64,000 bases of DNA, taken from positions 992,001 through 1,056,000 of the forward strand of contig NC_021184.1 of NCBI RefSeq assembly GCF_000233715.2. Reading direction: 5' to 3'. Below, piece by piece: positions 42,569 to 51,134 of the stretch; the first letter of the stretch is position 1; every line of letters begins with the position of its first letter. Position numbers and translations under genes: made by a program. The DNA comes from Desulfoscipio gibsoniae DSM 7213 (GTDB lineage: Bacteria > Bacillota > Desulfotomaculia > Desulfotomaculales > Desulfallaceae). The notes under the pieces are model-generated. The model searched no databases and had not been told where the DNA came from. It saw nothing but the letters and a program-made list of their open reading frames with translations.

Positions 42569-44158
42569 ATGCTAAAAGGATTAACTATTGAGGGATTTAA
42601 AGCGTTCTCAAAGAAACAGATATTTAAATTGGCGCCAATAACTTTAATATTTGGTGCCAATAGCGCGGGCAAAAGTTCATTGCTTCAGTCGTTGTTATTG
42701 CTTAAGCAAACTCTTGAAGAGTCCGAGAGCGGAGATGCTGTACTAGTACCGAAAGGCAAAATTGTCAACCTTGGCAGTTACAAGGAGATGATCTATGGAC
42801 ACGAGACTGAAAAAAATATAACCTTTAGCATGAATTTCAGTCTATCTCAGCGTGACTATATTGATTATAGAGGTTTTAATAAGAATAAAATGGATGAGGT
42901 TGGCTGTGAAATTAAGTTCTGTTTGACTGAAAAAAATAAAATTGATTTATCAAGTTTAACTTATTCCATTAATAAAATACCTTTAATAACATATGGCAAA
43001 ACATCAATTAACGAAACAAGAAATATTAAGCAGCGGATATTTAGAGTAAGAGGAAAGTATGGCAACTTATATCTTAAGCCAATAAAAATATATGAAGATA
43101 ATCCTGTGATAAACGATATTTATGATCAATTTATGAATAGAAAAAGCAACTTAATAAAGATATTAAAAGAAAAGAGTGGCGTCGAGAATTATACAATAAA
43201 AAATCAAGATAACGTTTTGTTTGATGATTTAATTGAATATAAGGAATCAATGCATGGTCACGATTTGACAAATTACATTATGCGACTATCATCATATGAC
43301 TATAACTATTTTTGTGAGGATTTTTTTAATATAAATTACACCGATTATCTGAGTTGTGATTGTTTCTTACCAGTTGGCACACATTTGGGAAATAGCAAGA
43401 TAAATGATTATTCCATTTCATTGGGTTTGCTCAGAGAATACTATCCGACTCTATCTAGAATACCAATGCATTTTTCTTCTTTGGCAAGAAATTTTTTTAA
43501 TAAAACGATATATCTTGGCCCTTTAAGAGAATATCCTGAAAGACATTATATATACTCAGGTAACATGCCATCCAATGTTGGAAAGAGTGGAAAAAATATG
43601 GCCGATTTATTGTTTACGAATAAAGACCTAACCCAGAAAGCCAATGAATGGTTTGATAAATTTAACATACATTATAATCTTTTAGTAAAAAGAATCGATG
43701 ACCCAGATGTAGAAGATGTATTTTCACTTAGGCTAATCGATAGAAACACAGGCATTAGTGTAAGTCCATTGGATGTTGGTTTTGGCATTAGTCAAATATT
43801 GCCGATAATTGTTCAAGGTTTACTATCAAATTCATCAGTTATTATAATTGAACAGCCAGAAATACACATACATCCAAAATTACAAGCCACATTTGGCTCA
43901 TTTCTTGAGGATTGTGTAAAGAATAATAATAATAAATTTATTATTGAAACACATAGTGAGCATTTAATGTTATGAATTCAGAAATTGGTTGAAAAAGGTG
44001 ATCTGGATCCAAGTGATGTATCCGTTCTTTATATTAAACAAACTTCTGATGGTGCATTTTGCACGCATTTAAGAATGGATAGTGAAGGAGATTTTTTGGA
44101 TGAATGGCCTGATGGTTTTTTTGAAGAGGATTTTGAGGAGGTATTTTCGAAGAAATGA
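42569..44158 (+). pseudogene. AAA ATPase (DUF3696-type) with an in-frame TGA
   Basis: From ATG 42569 (AAGGAG upstream) the protein has Walker A GANSAGKS (29-36), a long insert, Walker B VIIIEQPEIHIHP, and IIETHSEHLML. Codon 469 (43973-43975) is TGA. The frame then continues in register as IQKLVEKGDLDPSDVSVLYI, then DSEGDFLDEWPDGFFEEDF, the normal end of such DUF3696-like ATPases, to TGA at 44158. Homologues have Arg after HSEHLxL, so CGA has probably become TGA. A 468-residue form may still work, since all ATPase motifs lie before the stop. The next gene overlaps the distal stop as ATGA. Confidence 0.75.
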
Positions 44159-45141
44159 TATTTACTACCATTCATCATCCATTAATATATAAATTAGAAG
44201 AAAATAATTATTCTATATTATTAATGATTATAAATGAATGTTTGGAAAACATGTTGCTAATTTGCGATAATGAAAGAAAAATAATTAATACCATCACGGA
44301 GTATACATTGCTATGGCCGCAAAAACATAGAAAAAGAATACAAGAATTTTTTAAAAAAATGAAAAAAAAGAACAGAATTATATATATTGATAAAATTAAT
44401 AATATAAATAGCGAAATGGATTGCAAAACAGAACTATGCGATAATATCTTGTCAATTATTTCTGATGATATTGATTTGATATTGTGTGGTTCTTCTTGCG
44501 TCAATTGTTTCGATAAATACTCCCGTAATATTGTTAATATTGATGAATATTCTGTGTCCGGATTTTTAATTAAAAGACGTAGATCCAATTCAGTTATTAT
44601 TGAAGCGAATAAGTATTCAGTGGAGCAATTTTCAAGAGAATATTTGTATCCAATTTTTAAATATGCTAAATCGATAAAAATTATTGATAGAGTCTTAGGA
44701 TATCATATAGATAACCATCCAGGTGAGCTGAGTGAAAATTACAGGAGAGGCTTAGAGTTAATTATTAAATCCATTGTTGAATCATCATTAAAAAAAGAAC
44801 TATTAATAGATATATATACTACACTTTGCTTATCAGTTAATATACTTCACATTGATGAAACAAGGGAGAATATCGTAGCTTTTATTTGTTACCTTGAGAA
44901 AAAATTTTCAACAAAAATCAATCTCTTTTTTAAGGGTGATCTTGATAGTAAATTTGTCCACGATAGGTTTATTGTAACCAATCAAATATCAATTCAAATC
45001 GGAAGAGGTATTGATATAGTTTCAGAAAATGGCATGATAAGAGATACGGTTATTAGTCTTGTGAATAATCCAGGTAATTTTATGTTTAATATTAATACAC
45101 TACCCGATATTGGAGGCAACAAAAAACAAGATGTGTCTTAG
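44155..45141 (+). CDS. Unnamed effector candidate with a PLD-like (MIT_C-type) C terminus
   Basis: The 328-residue AT-rich gene starts in an ATGA overlap with the ATPase. I recognise no named family for the N-terminal 230 residues. Near the C terminus, FVHDRFIVTNQISIQIGRGI resembles the HDRxI...IGRGLD core of MIT_C, a phospholipase D-like fold. No HxKxxxxD catalytic pair is seen, so it may bind membranes or nucleic acid rather than cleave. The coupling to an AAA ATPase beside a restriction system suggests a defence role, by inference. Confidence 0.6.
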   Translation: MIFTTIHHPLIYKLEENNYSILLMIINECLENMLLICDNERKIINTITEYTLLWPQKHRKRIQEFFKKMKKKNRIIYIDKINNINSEMDCKTELCDNILSIISDDIDLILCGSSCVNCFDKYSRNIVNIDEYSVSGFLIKRRRSNSVIIEANKYSVEQFSREYLYPIFKYAKSIKIIDRVLGYHIDNHPGELSENYRRGLELIIKSIVESSLKKELLIDIYTTLCLSVNILHIDETRENIVAFICYLEKKFSTKINLFFKGDLDSKFVHDRFIVTNQISIQIGRGIDIVSENGMIRDTVISLVNNPGNFMFNINTLPDIGGNKKQDVS

Positions 45142-45385
45142 CTTAAGGTAAATAAAGCATAACATTCTTTCGTTAATTATCACGTATTTTAAAAAAGCTA
45201 TTTCAATAATGTTGCTACCCATTATTCATATTAGGCTAATAATGGGAATCTAAACAACCATTTGTGAATTTACTATTGTTTATAAAACATGAAGATAAAC
45301 AGGAATTTTCTGTATAGTTAATAAGCTTTCACCATATAAAATGCGAACATTAGCTATTAAATGACAAACTACTAGGAGAAATTTT
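45142..45385. other. No gene seen
   Basis: An AT-rich spacer. GGAGA at its right end belongs to the methyltransferase stub. Confidence 0.5.
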
Positions 45386-45451
45386 ATGGAAACAAATGAT
45401 ATTTTTGAACAGATGGCATGCCAATATGATACAGAGGATAGAGTAAACTGA
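45386..45451 (+). pseudogene. Methyltransferase N-terminal stub
   Basis: Twenty-one codons behind AGGAGA begin METNDIFEQMACQYDTEDRV, the usual start of small class I SAM methyltransferases, and then stop. The rest is gone. It may now act as a leader for the AlkD-like gene 16 bases downstream. Confidence 0.5.
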
Positions 45452-45467
45452 TGAAAGGTAAAACGAT

Positions 45468-46160
45468 ATGAGCAGTACAGAAGAAGAGATACGGCGCCGG
45501 CTATTCGAGCTGCGGGATCTGAAATACAAAGAGTTTGCGTGCAAACTCATGCCGACGGTGAATCCGGAAACCGTGATCGGCGTCCGCACGCCGGATCTGC
45601 GGAAACTCGCCCGGGAGTTTTCCAAAACGTCGGAGGCTTCGGAGTTTCTCAAAATCCTGCCGCACGCGTATTATGAAGAAAATAACCTGCACGGCTTCCT
45701 GATTGAAACGATCAAGGATTATGATGCCGCCGTTGCCGCCGTTGACGAGTTTCTGCCGTATATAGGCAACTGGGCGACCTGTGACCTGATTTCACCGAAG
45801 ATATTTAAAAAACATTTGCCCAAGCTGTATGAAAAAATCAAAGTTTGGCTGATATCCGACCGGACCTATACGCTGCGCTTCGGGATCGGAATGCTGATGA
45901 GCTTCTATCTCGATGATGATTTCCGGCCGGAGATGCTTGAGCTTGTGGCGTGTATACGGTTGGAAGAATATTATGTAAACATGATGATCGCCTGGTATTT
46001 TGCAACGGCATTGGCCAAGCAGTACGAAGCGGCTTTGCCGTACATTCAGGAACAGCGTTTGGAGAAGTGGACGCACAACAAAGCTATCCAGAAAGCGATT
46101 GAGAGCTATCGGATCGGTGACGAAACAAAGGCGTACCTGCGGACGCTGAAAGTAAAATAA
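45468..46160 (+). CDS. DNA alkylation repair protein (AlkD-like HEAT glycosylase)
   Basis: The 230-residue protein is built of HEAT-like helical repeats, with GVRTPDLRKLAREF, then NWATCDLISPKIF (the WxxxD pattern of AlkD-type enzymes), then RFGIGMLMSFYLDD and MIAWYFATALAKQ. It removes alkylated purines without base flipping. Its base composition is clearly more GC-rich than the preceding defence genes. Confidence 0.88.
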   Translation: MSSTEEEIRRRLFELRDLKYKEFACKLMPTVNPETVIGVRTPDLRKLAREFSKTSEASEFLKILPHAYYEENNLHGFLIETIKDYDAAVAAVDEFLPYIGNWATCDLISPKIFKKHLPKLYEKIKVWLISDRTYTLRFGIGMLMSFYLDDDFRPEMLELVACIRLEEYYVNMMIAWYFATALAKQYEAALPYIQEQRLEKWTHNKAIQKAIESYRIGDETKAYLRTLKVK

Positions 46161-46325
46161 GGCCGGGATTCCAAATAACTGCTCCCTGAGTACACGTTCC
46201 ATTATAACGGGCGCAATAGAGTAAAACGACTCAACCCAACCGCAAAGATCCCAGCGATTCGATTGCTTTTCTCCGGAGCCAAGAGCCGTATATGATTAAG
46301 CAGTCGATGGCTTTAATTAACTAAC

Positions 46326-46354
46326 GCAACACCCCCGAAATCCGGGGGTGTTGC
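46326..46354. terminator. Strong hairpin between convergent genes
   Basis: An 11-bp stem GCAACACCCCC/GGGGGTGTTGC with a short loop. It probably terminates the anti-sigma transcript from the right and the AlkD-like transcript from the left. Confidence 0.75.
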
Positions 46355-46382
46355 TGACTTGTGCAAAATTCAATTTAACTTT

Positions 46383-47258
46383 TTATGGTGTTGCAATCTG
46401 ATAACTGATGACCGATTTAGCCGCATTTTTCAGTTCATCCAGCGGTATGCCATCTCCCATATCATCCAATTTGTAGTAAACTCCATTGTATTCCCAGGTC
46501 AGTGAATGAATGACTTTGATCCCTGTCGGCTTCTGGGTGACATCGTTTGTTTTAACTCCATTCTTCTCAATAATGGGGTATACAGGCAGGGGGCGTTCAC
46601 AATAGTACAATGTATTATTTTCCACCTGCACTTCTTTTCTGTTGTCTCCGTTTTCTTTGGCAACCTGCAGTAAATAGTTCTGATCGGTAATGCTCAAAAC
46701 AAGTCTGGATTTTTCTTTCCGGTAAAGCTTGGAAATTTCTTTTTTATCCGATCCGTCTACCTGGATAACACTATTGTCAGCCAACTCATATCCGCCTTCC
46801 AGTGCTTGTGGTGCATTAAAATCAAACCCGACTTCTTTTGCAAGTTCTTTATCATTTAAAACAGTGGTATTGCCTTCACAATAACCTATATACACATCTT
46901 CGGCTGAAACCTGTGCCATTTCGTATTTACCGCTTTCTTCTTTTACCACTACATAAACCATTGAAGCAATTTTGTTGATTCCCTCCTGGGCGAGCACCCT
47001 GACAGGCTGGATAAAAGTACACATTAAAACAGCTGCCACGGCAATGCTGCAAACCAGAACGGCAGGCCTTTTAACCTTGGATTTCAGGTCGTAAAAATGA
47101 TCATTTATTCTTTTCATAATTCTTTCCTTTCTACCTTCCTTTTCAGTATTTATTCTGTATTTAATTTTTTTCAGGCAATTCATGTCTGCCTCAAGGGTTT
47201 CAACTCCTTGCAGCAAAGCCGCTTTTATGGATTTTTCAAGCTGCGCTTGTTTATTCAT
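46383..47258 (-). CDS. Anti-sigma factor (membrane, DUF4179/DUF4367-like)
   Basis: The 291-residue protein has a cytoplasmic helical N terminus, one membrane helix (VLVCSIAVAAVLMCTFI, about 66-82) and an extracellular C-terminal part ending LTWEYNGVYYKLDD and LDELKNAAKSV, a DUF4367-like pattern. It overlaps the ECF sigma gene by 8 bases, so it is its likely anti-sigma factor. A similar C-terminal fragment is found at 5750-5956. Confidence 0.82.
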   Translation of the reverse strand: MNKQAQLEKSIKAALLQGVETLEADMNCLKKIKYRINTEKEGRKERIMKRINDHFYDLKSKVKRPAVLVCSIAVAAVLMCTFIQPVRVLAQEGINKIASMVYVVVKEESGKYEMAQVSAEDVYIGYCEGNTTVLNDKELAKEVGFDFNAPQALEGGYELADNSVIQVDGSDKKEISKLYRKEKSRLVLSITDQNYLLQVAKENGDNRKEVQVENNTLYYCERPLPVYPIIEKNGVKTNDVTQKPTGIKVIHSLTWEYNGVYYKLDDMGDGIPLDELKNAAKSVISYQIATP

Positions 47259-47868
47259 GGGTTACACTCTCCTTTTTCAAACATCCCGGCATCATTCTAA
47301 TAGATAAATTACCGGGCTTGCTTTTCAATTCTCTGGCCAGCTTTTTTCTACCGTTAAGCAGCCTGGATTTTACCGTACCCTGGAAACAATTCATTATTTG
47401 TGATATTTCTTTAACAGACATATCATTGTAGTAATAGAGAATCATTGTAGTCCTCAAGGGAATGCTCAGCTTGTTAATCGCCTGACGTATTACCTGACTT
47501 TCCTGATTCGCTTCCACAACCTCAAGTACATCCTGCCGGTCCGGCAGGCGTTCCATGTCATTAGCATTAAGGCTTTCATAAATTACTTTTCTTTCTCTTG
47601 AGGCCATACGCCAGCTTATCCTTACCAGGAGCCGGTTGAACCAAACCTGAAACAATTCCGGAGTGCGCAGTTTCTTGATATCGCGGTAGCATTCAAAGAA
47701 TGCCTCCTGCATGATATCCTCGGCAATGTTTTTATTGCCAACCAGTAAATAGGCTGTTCGCAGGGCTTTTGTCGCATATGTTTGATACAATTCATCAAAA
47801 GCTTCTCCCTCTCCCTGTTGACAACGTTTAATCAAACCGGTATCGACCAATTGTCCAACTCCTTCCAT
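47251..47868 (-). CDS. ECF RNA polymerase sigma factor
   Basis: The 205-residue protein starts at ATG 47868, six bases after AAGGTG. Region 2 is seen as AEDIMQEAFFECYRDI, and region 4 as LRTTMILYYYNDMSVKEISQIM with a helix-turn-helix (GTVKSRLLNGRKKL). It directs polymerase to a stress regulon. Co-translation with its membrane anti-sigma factor follows from the overlap. Confidence 0.92.
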   Translation of the reverse strand: MEGVGQLVDTGLIKRCQQGEGEAFDELYQTYATKALRTAYLLVGNKNIAEDIMQEAFFECYRDIKKLRTPELFQVWFNRLLVRISWRMASRERKVIYESLNANDMERLPDRQDVLEVVEANQESQVIRQAINKLSIPLRTTMILYYYNDMSVKEISQIMNCFQGTVKSRLLNGRKKLARELKSKPGNLSIRMMPGCLKKESVTHE

Positions 47869-47934
47869 AAGATGCACCTTATATTATATAAGGGAGTGAT
47901 TGATCTATACAGGTTCACTCATACAGCTGTATTT

Positions 47935-48361
47935 TTAAAAAAACATCACCCGAACAGGTGACTGAGAAAGGTTTTTAATAAAAAAACACCCCTGCCTGTA
48001 ATGCAAGGGCGTTTCCAATGTTGAACAATGCAGGGATCTGGCGATGAATTGGCCGGTTTGGGCCGGACCAAGGGGCGTTAGGGAAATATGCCGCACAGGT
48101 ATCTCCGCTTTTTGCAGCTCCGTCAGGATTGCCGGCAGCGGGTGCGTCCCTGTGACTTCGTTATCCCTGTACGTACCGATCAAAAGCAGGTAACGGATAG
48201 CCGGATCGTCGATTAAATATATCAACTGGGTTGGCAATTTCCTTTTTGAGCACCTTAATGATAACCGGTGACTGGTCCTGAATCGTATGACCACGAAAGA
48301 TTCTTAAATGATTATTTTCATAAATTTGTTCACTAATTATGTAACCAGATATTATCGTCAT
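47935..48361 (-). pseudogene. Trifunctional Ser/Thr kinase-ATPase remnant with large deletion
   Basis: The N-terminal part (YIISEQIYENNHLRIFRG, then VIIKVLKKE) is the start of a kinase domain. After a frame change it jumps to the ATPase section (YLLLIGTYRDNEV, then HISLTPLGPAQTGQFIA) seen in large AAA-containing kinase-sensor proteins. Several hundred codons between them and everything after are lost. Confidence 0.7.
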
Positions 48362-48483
48362 TTAAGTCTTACTCCATTCGCACTTACATAAGCCGTAAGA
48401 ATTATCTTTATAAAATTAGGAGGTATTCGGTTATTCCTGGCTCTAGTACATGAGCGTACAAGGATCGGTTTATTCATCCGTTT

Positions 48484-49275
48484 TTAGTCAAGGAGAAAAT
48501 TGGTGATCATCTCCCAGACCGTAGGGTCAACGAACCAACTGCCGTGTCCGGCTTCGAGTAACTCGTAGCGAGCGCCCGGTATTTGGTCAGCCAGCGCTCG
48601 TATTATCTCAGGCGGGCAGCAACCGTCATAGCGACCGCCAAAAACGAGGGTCGAAGCAGTTATCTGAGGCAAACGGTCATAGGAGTTGTGCTTTAACACG
48701 GCGTTTATCTGGTTGTTGTAGCCCCTAATATGTGCTGGATTGTCCTGCCAGGCTTCTCTGACGGCCAGGAACCTTGCTTTGAATTGCCTAACCATTTCCG
48801 GATGGGCAGCGGCCCAAGCTTCGTCCTGCCTGGTATCGGATAGCCTAAGCTGTTCCAAAGTGGACATTTTATCAAGTTTATCCACTAGTACAGGCCCTGC
48901 ATTTTTACCTCCTGCATTGGTTACGCCGAGAATAAGCTTTTGAACCACAACGGGATGCCGAAGAATCAGTTCCTGAGCTACCATCCCTCCCATCGAGGCA
49001 CCGAATACATGATACCGGTCCCAACCAACGGCTGATGCTAAACCGGCAGCATCATCTGCCATATCGGCAATAGTGCATGGTATGGTTGGGCTGTCCGATT
49101 CCCCGAGTCCCCTGGGATCGAAAGCGAGCACGGTAAACTGCTGTGGGAGAGGGGTATCGAAAATTCTGGGGGGGTTCTTCAGATCAGCTCCAAAACCGTT
49201 GATAAACAGGACTCTGGGACCCGTTCCTCGGATTTCATAATGAAAATTGATGTTATTAACCTTAGCAAATGCCAT
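48484..49275 (-). CDS. Alpha/beta hydrolase
   Basis: The 263-residue protein has an oxyanion region (FINGFGAD), the nucleophile elbow GASMGG with the active Ser, an acidic residue after FGGRYD, and the catalytic His in LEAGHGSWF. It is a soluble esterase or related hydrolase; the substrate is unknown. AAGGAGTG precedes the ATG. It is next to a divergent-type cluster of TetR regulators but not in an operon with them. Confidence 0.88.
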   Translation of the reverse strand: MAFAKVNNINFHYEIRGTGPRVLFINGFGADLKNPPRIFDTPLPQQFTVLAFDPRGLGESDSPTIPCTIADMADDAAGLASAVGWDRYHVFGASMGGMVAQELILRHPVVVQKLILGVTNAGGKNAGPVLVDKLDKMSTLEQLRLSDTRQDEAWAAAHPEMVRQFKARFLAVREAWQDNPAHIRGYNNQINAVLKHNSYDRLPQITASTLVFGGRYDGCCPPEIIRALADQIPGARYELLEAGHGSWFVDPTVWEMITNFLLD

Positions 49276-49490
49276 CTATAATCACTCCTTTATAATATTA
49301 TCAGACTCTACTTAGGCTCATGCTTAATCCCATAATACAAAGATCAACGTACTGCTCAATAACTTCGTATGGCTTGAATTTTTAAATGTTTATGTCTCAA
49401 CACAAAAGCCAACGGATGGCTATGTAGACTTGGTATTTTTTATTTACCTATCTTTTCTATTTGTCTTTTTCGCAAACCCTCAAAATATCT
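49276..49490. other. No gene seen
   Basis: A spacer between the hydrolase and the TetR gene. I see no distinct motif. Confidence 0.5.
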
Positions 49491-50111
49491 TTAATTTGTT
49501 GGCGAAACTTTTTCGATAAACATGCCAATAAGTATATTAGCATCCGGAGCTTTAAACTTCTCACCTTGTACTGCATTATATATTGCGAGGCCGTTTAACG
49601 ATGTCCAGAAAACCACGGCCATATCCTTCGCATCGTATTTTTTGAATGTACCATCTTTCTGACCGTCAGTTATAATCCGGGTAATTACGTCGTATAGCAA
49701 AAATCTGCCTTTGACAATCTCTTTAGCCTCATCTGGTATGGCTTCAAATATAGACGCTTGATTAATAAGCAGATAATAATATGCAGTATCCTTATTTTCA
49801 TCAAATCCTTGAAGGAGCTTTTCTATTGCCATTTTGATTTTTTCGAGGGGGCTTAACGGAAGGCTTTCTAAAACCAGTGCAGCCGCGATCATCTTGTCAT
49901 ATGCGTCTCGAAGAAGTTCAACAAAAATTTGCTCTTTAGACTTGTAATAATGATATAAAAGACCCTGTGAAATATTAGAAGCAGTAGAAATATCTGTTAT
50001 TTTCGTTGCAGCAAGTCCCTTTCTCGCAAACAACTTTAATGCATTAGAGAGTATTTGTTCTCTGCGCGCATCCTTGATTTCCTCATTTAGCTCTTTATTT
50101 CTTGGAGACAT
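49491..50111 (-). CDS. TetR/AcrR family regulator
   Basis: The 206-residue protein starts at ATG 50111 behind AAAGGAG; the ORF to 50147 has no ribosome site. The N-terminal helix-turn-helix is clear (ITDISTASNISQGLLYHYY), and a variable ligand-binding half follows. A palindrome overlaps its 5' region and is probably its own operator. The target genes are not obvious. Confidence 0.9.
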   Translation of the reverse strand: MSPRNKELNEEIKDARREQILSNALKLFARKGLAATKITDISTASNISQGLLYHYYKSKEQIFVELLRDAYDKMIAAALVLESLPLSPLEKIKMAIEKLLQGFDENKDTAYYYLLINQASIFEAIPDEAKEIVKGRFLLYDVITRIITDGQKDGTFKKYDAKDMAVVFWTSLNGLAIYNAVQGEKFKAPDANILIGMFIEKVSPTN

Positions 50112-50136
50112 ATATACTCCTTTTTTATTGATTGAG

Positions 50137-50153
50137 ATTTTATTCAATAAAAT
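50137..50153. promoter_or_regulatory. Candidate TetR operator
   Basis: ATTTTATT-C-AATAAAAT, a perfect 8-bp palindrome around one base, lies 26 bases upstream of the TetR start codon. Confidence 0.5.
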
Positions 50154-50442
50154 TATATTCTATTTATAAAATATGTCAAGACCATAGCTGTCAATTGCTC
50201 GACGAATGAATGAACAAAATTGAATTGGTGACATACGTGCATTTATTGATTATTTTATAACCGTACATGATATATTTGTAAAATATGTATAGTAGTAATG
50301 GATGTCTTGGGATCATTTTACCTATTGACATAGCAATAAATTTAGTAGAAAATATAAATGTATTTACACATTGTATATTAATGCACTTTGTATATTAACG
50401 GTTTTTCTTTATTTTTAAAAACCAATAGCAGGAGGTCGTCAA
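50154..50442. other. Divergent intergenic region
   Basis: An AT-rich stretch between the two TetR genes. A near-tandem repeat TTTGTATATTAATGCAC/TTGTATATTAACGG lies at about 50373-50400, just upstream of the second TetR gene, and may hold its promoter or operator. Confidence 0.4.
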
Positions 50443-51084
50443 ATGGAGCCAGTAGATAGGCCCGGCGAGAGCAGGCTTGAACGAAAGAAAAAGGAAACGC
50501 GGCGGAAGATTATTACAACAGCCCTGGATTTATTCCGGCGGCAGGGGTTCGATAATACAACCATGGAGCAAATAGCGGAAAAGGCTGACATTGCCAGGAA
50601 AACCCTTTATAATCATTTTCCTGTCAAGGAGGCCATTGTTGACGAGTATATGCGGGACATATCCAGCGAACTTGCCGGTAAAACAATGGAATCCATAAAA
50701 AAACTGCCTGATACCAGATCCCGCTTAATGGCCGCGCTGGATAAAGCCTACCAGTGGGTGGAAAATAACCCGGAGTTTACAGGAATCTGCCTGGGTTATC
50801 GCATGAAAAATATGTGTCGGGGATCAAAAGATGAAAGTGCCGAGAAAGGCACCCGGAGTATTGTTTCAGAAATTATACGCCTGGGTCAGGAAAACGGTGA
50901 AATTAGGCGTGATTTCCCAGTGAGTGTACTGGCCACACAAATAGATATTCTCCGGAGTGCCGTGGTATTGGATTGGTTGAAGGATATGTCCAAGTTTGAA
51001 CTCCGCCGGAAAATGGCCGGGGTTATAGACCTTTTTTTGAACGGGGCAACTAACAGAAAAAACGCTGACCAAACAAAAGGATAA
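50443..51084 (+). CDS. TetR family regulator
   Basis: The 213-residue protein has a basic N terminus (ESRLERKKKETRRKI) and the helix-turn-helix MEQIAEKADIARKTLYNHF. AGGAGG is upstream. The PEP-synthase-like gene begins 51 bases later on the same strand, so this regulator probably controls it and itself. Confidence 0.9.
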   Translation: MEPVDRPGESRLERKKKETRRKIITTALDLFRRQGFDNTTMEQIAEKADIARKTLYNHFPVKEAIVDEYMRDISSELAGKTMESIKKLPDTRSRLMAALDKAYQWVENNPEFTGICLGYRMKNMCRGSKDESAEKGTRSIVSEIIRLGQENGEIRRDFPVSVLATQIDILRSAVVLDWLKDMSKFELRRKMAGVIDLFLNGATNRKNADQTKG

Positions 51085-51134
51085 AAGCCTTTAAGTATTT
51101 CAACAATCCTATCATTCCAAAGGAGGTTGACAAA

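Noticed and set aside
43973-43975. In-frame TGA as a selenocysteine codon.
   Set aside because: The aligned residue in the family is Arg, not Cys, and no SECIS-like hairpin directly follows.
50137-50153. Palindrome as a terminator of the TetR gene.
   Set aside because: It lies upstream of the start codon and has only AT pairs, so an operator is more plausible.
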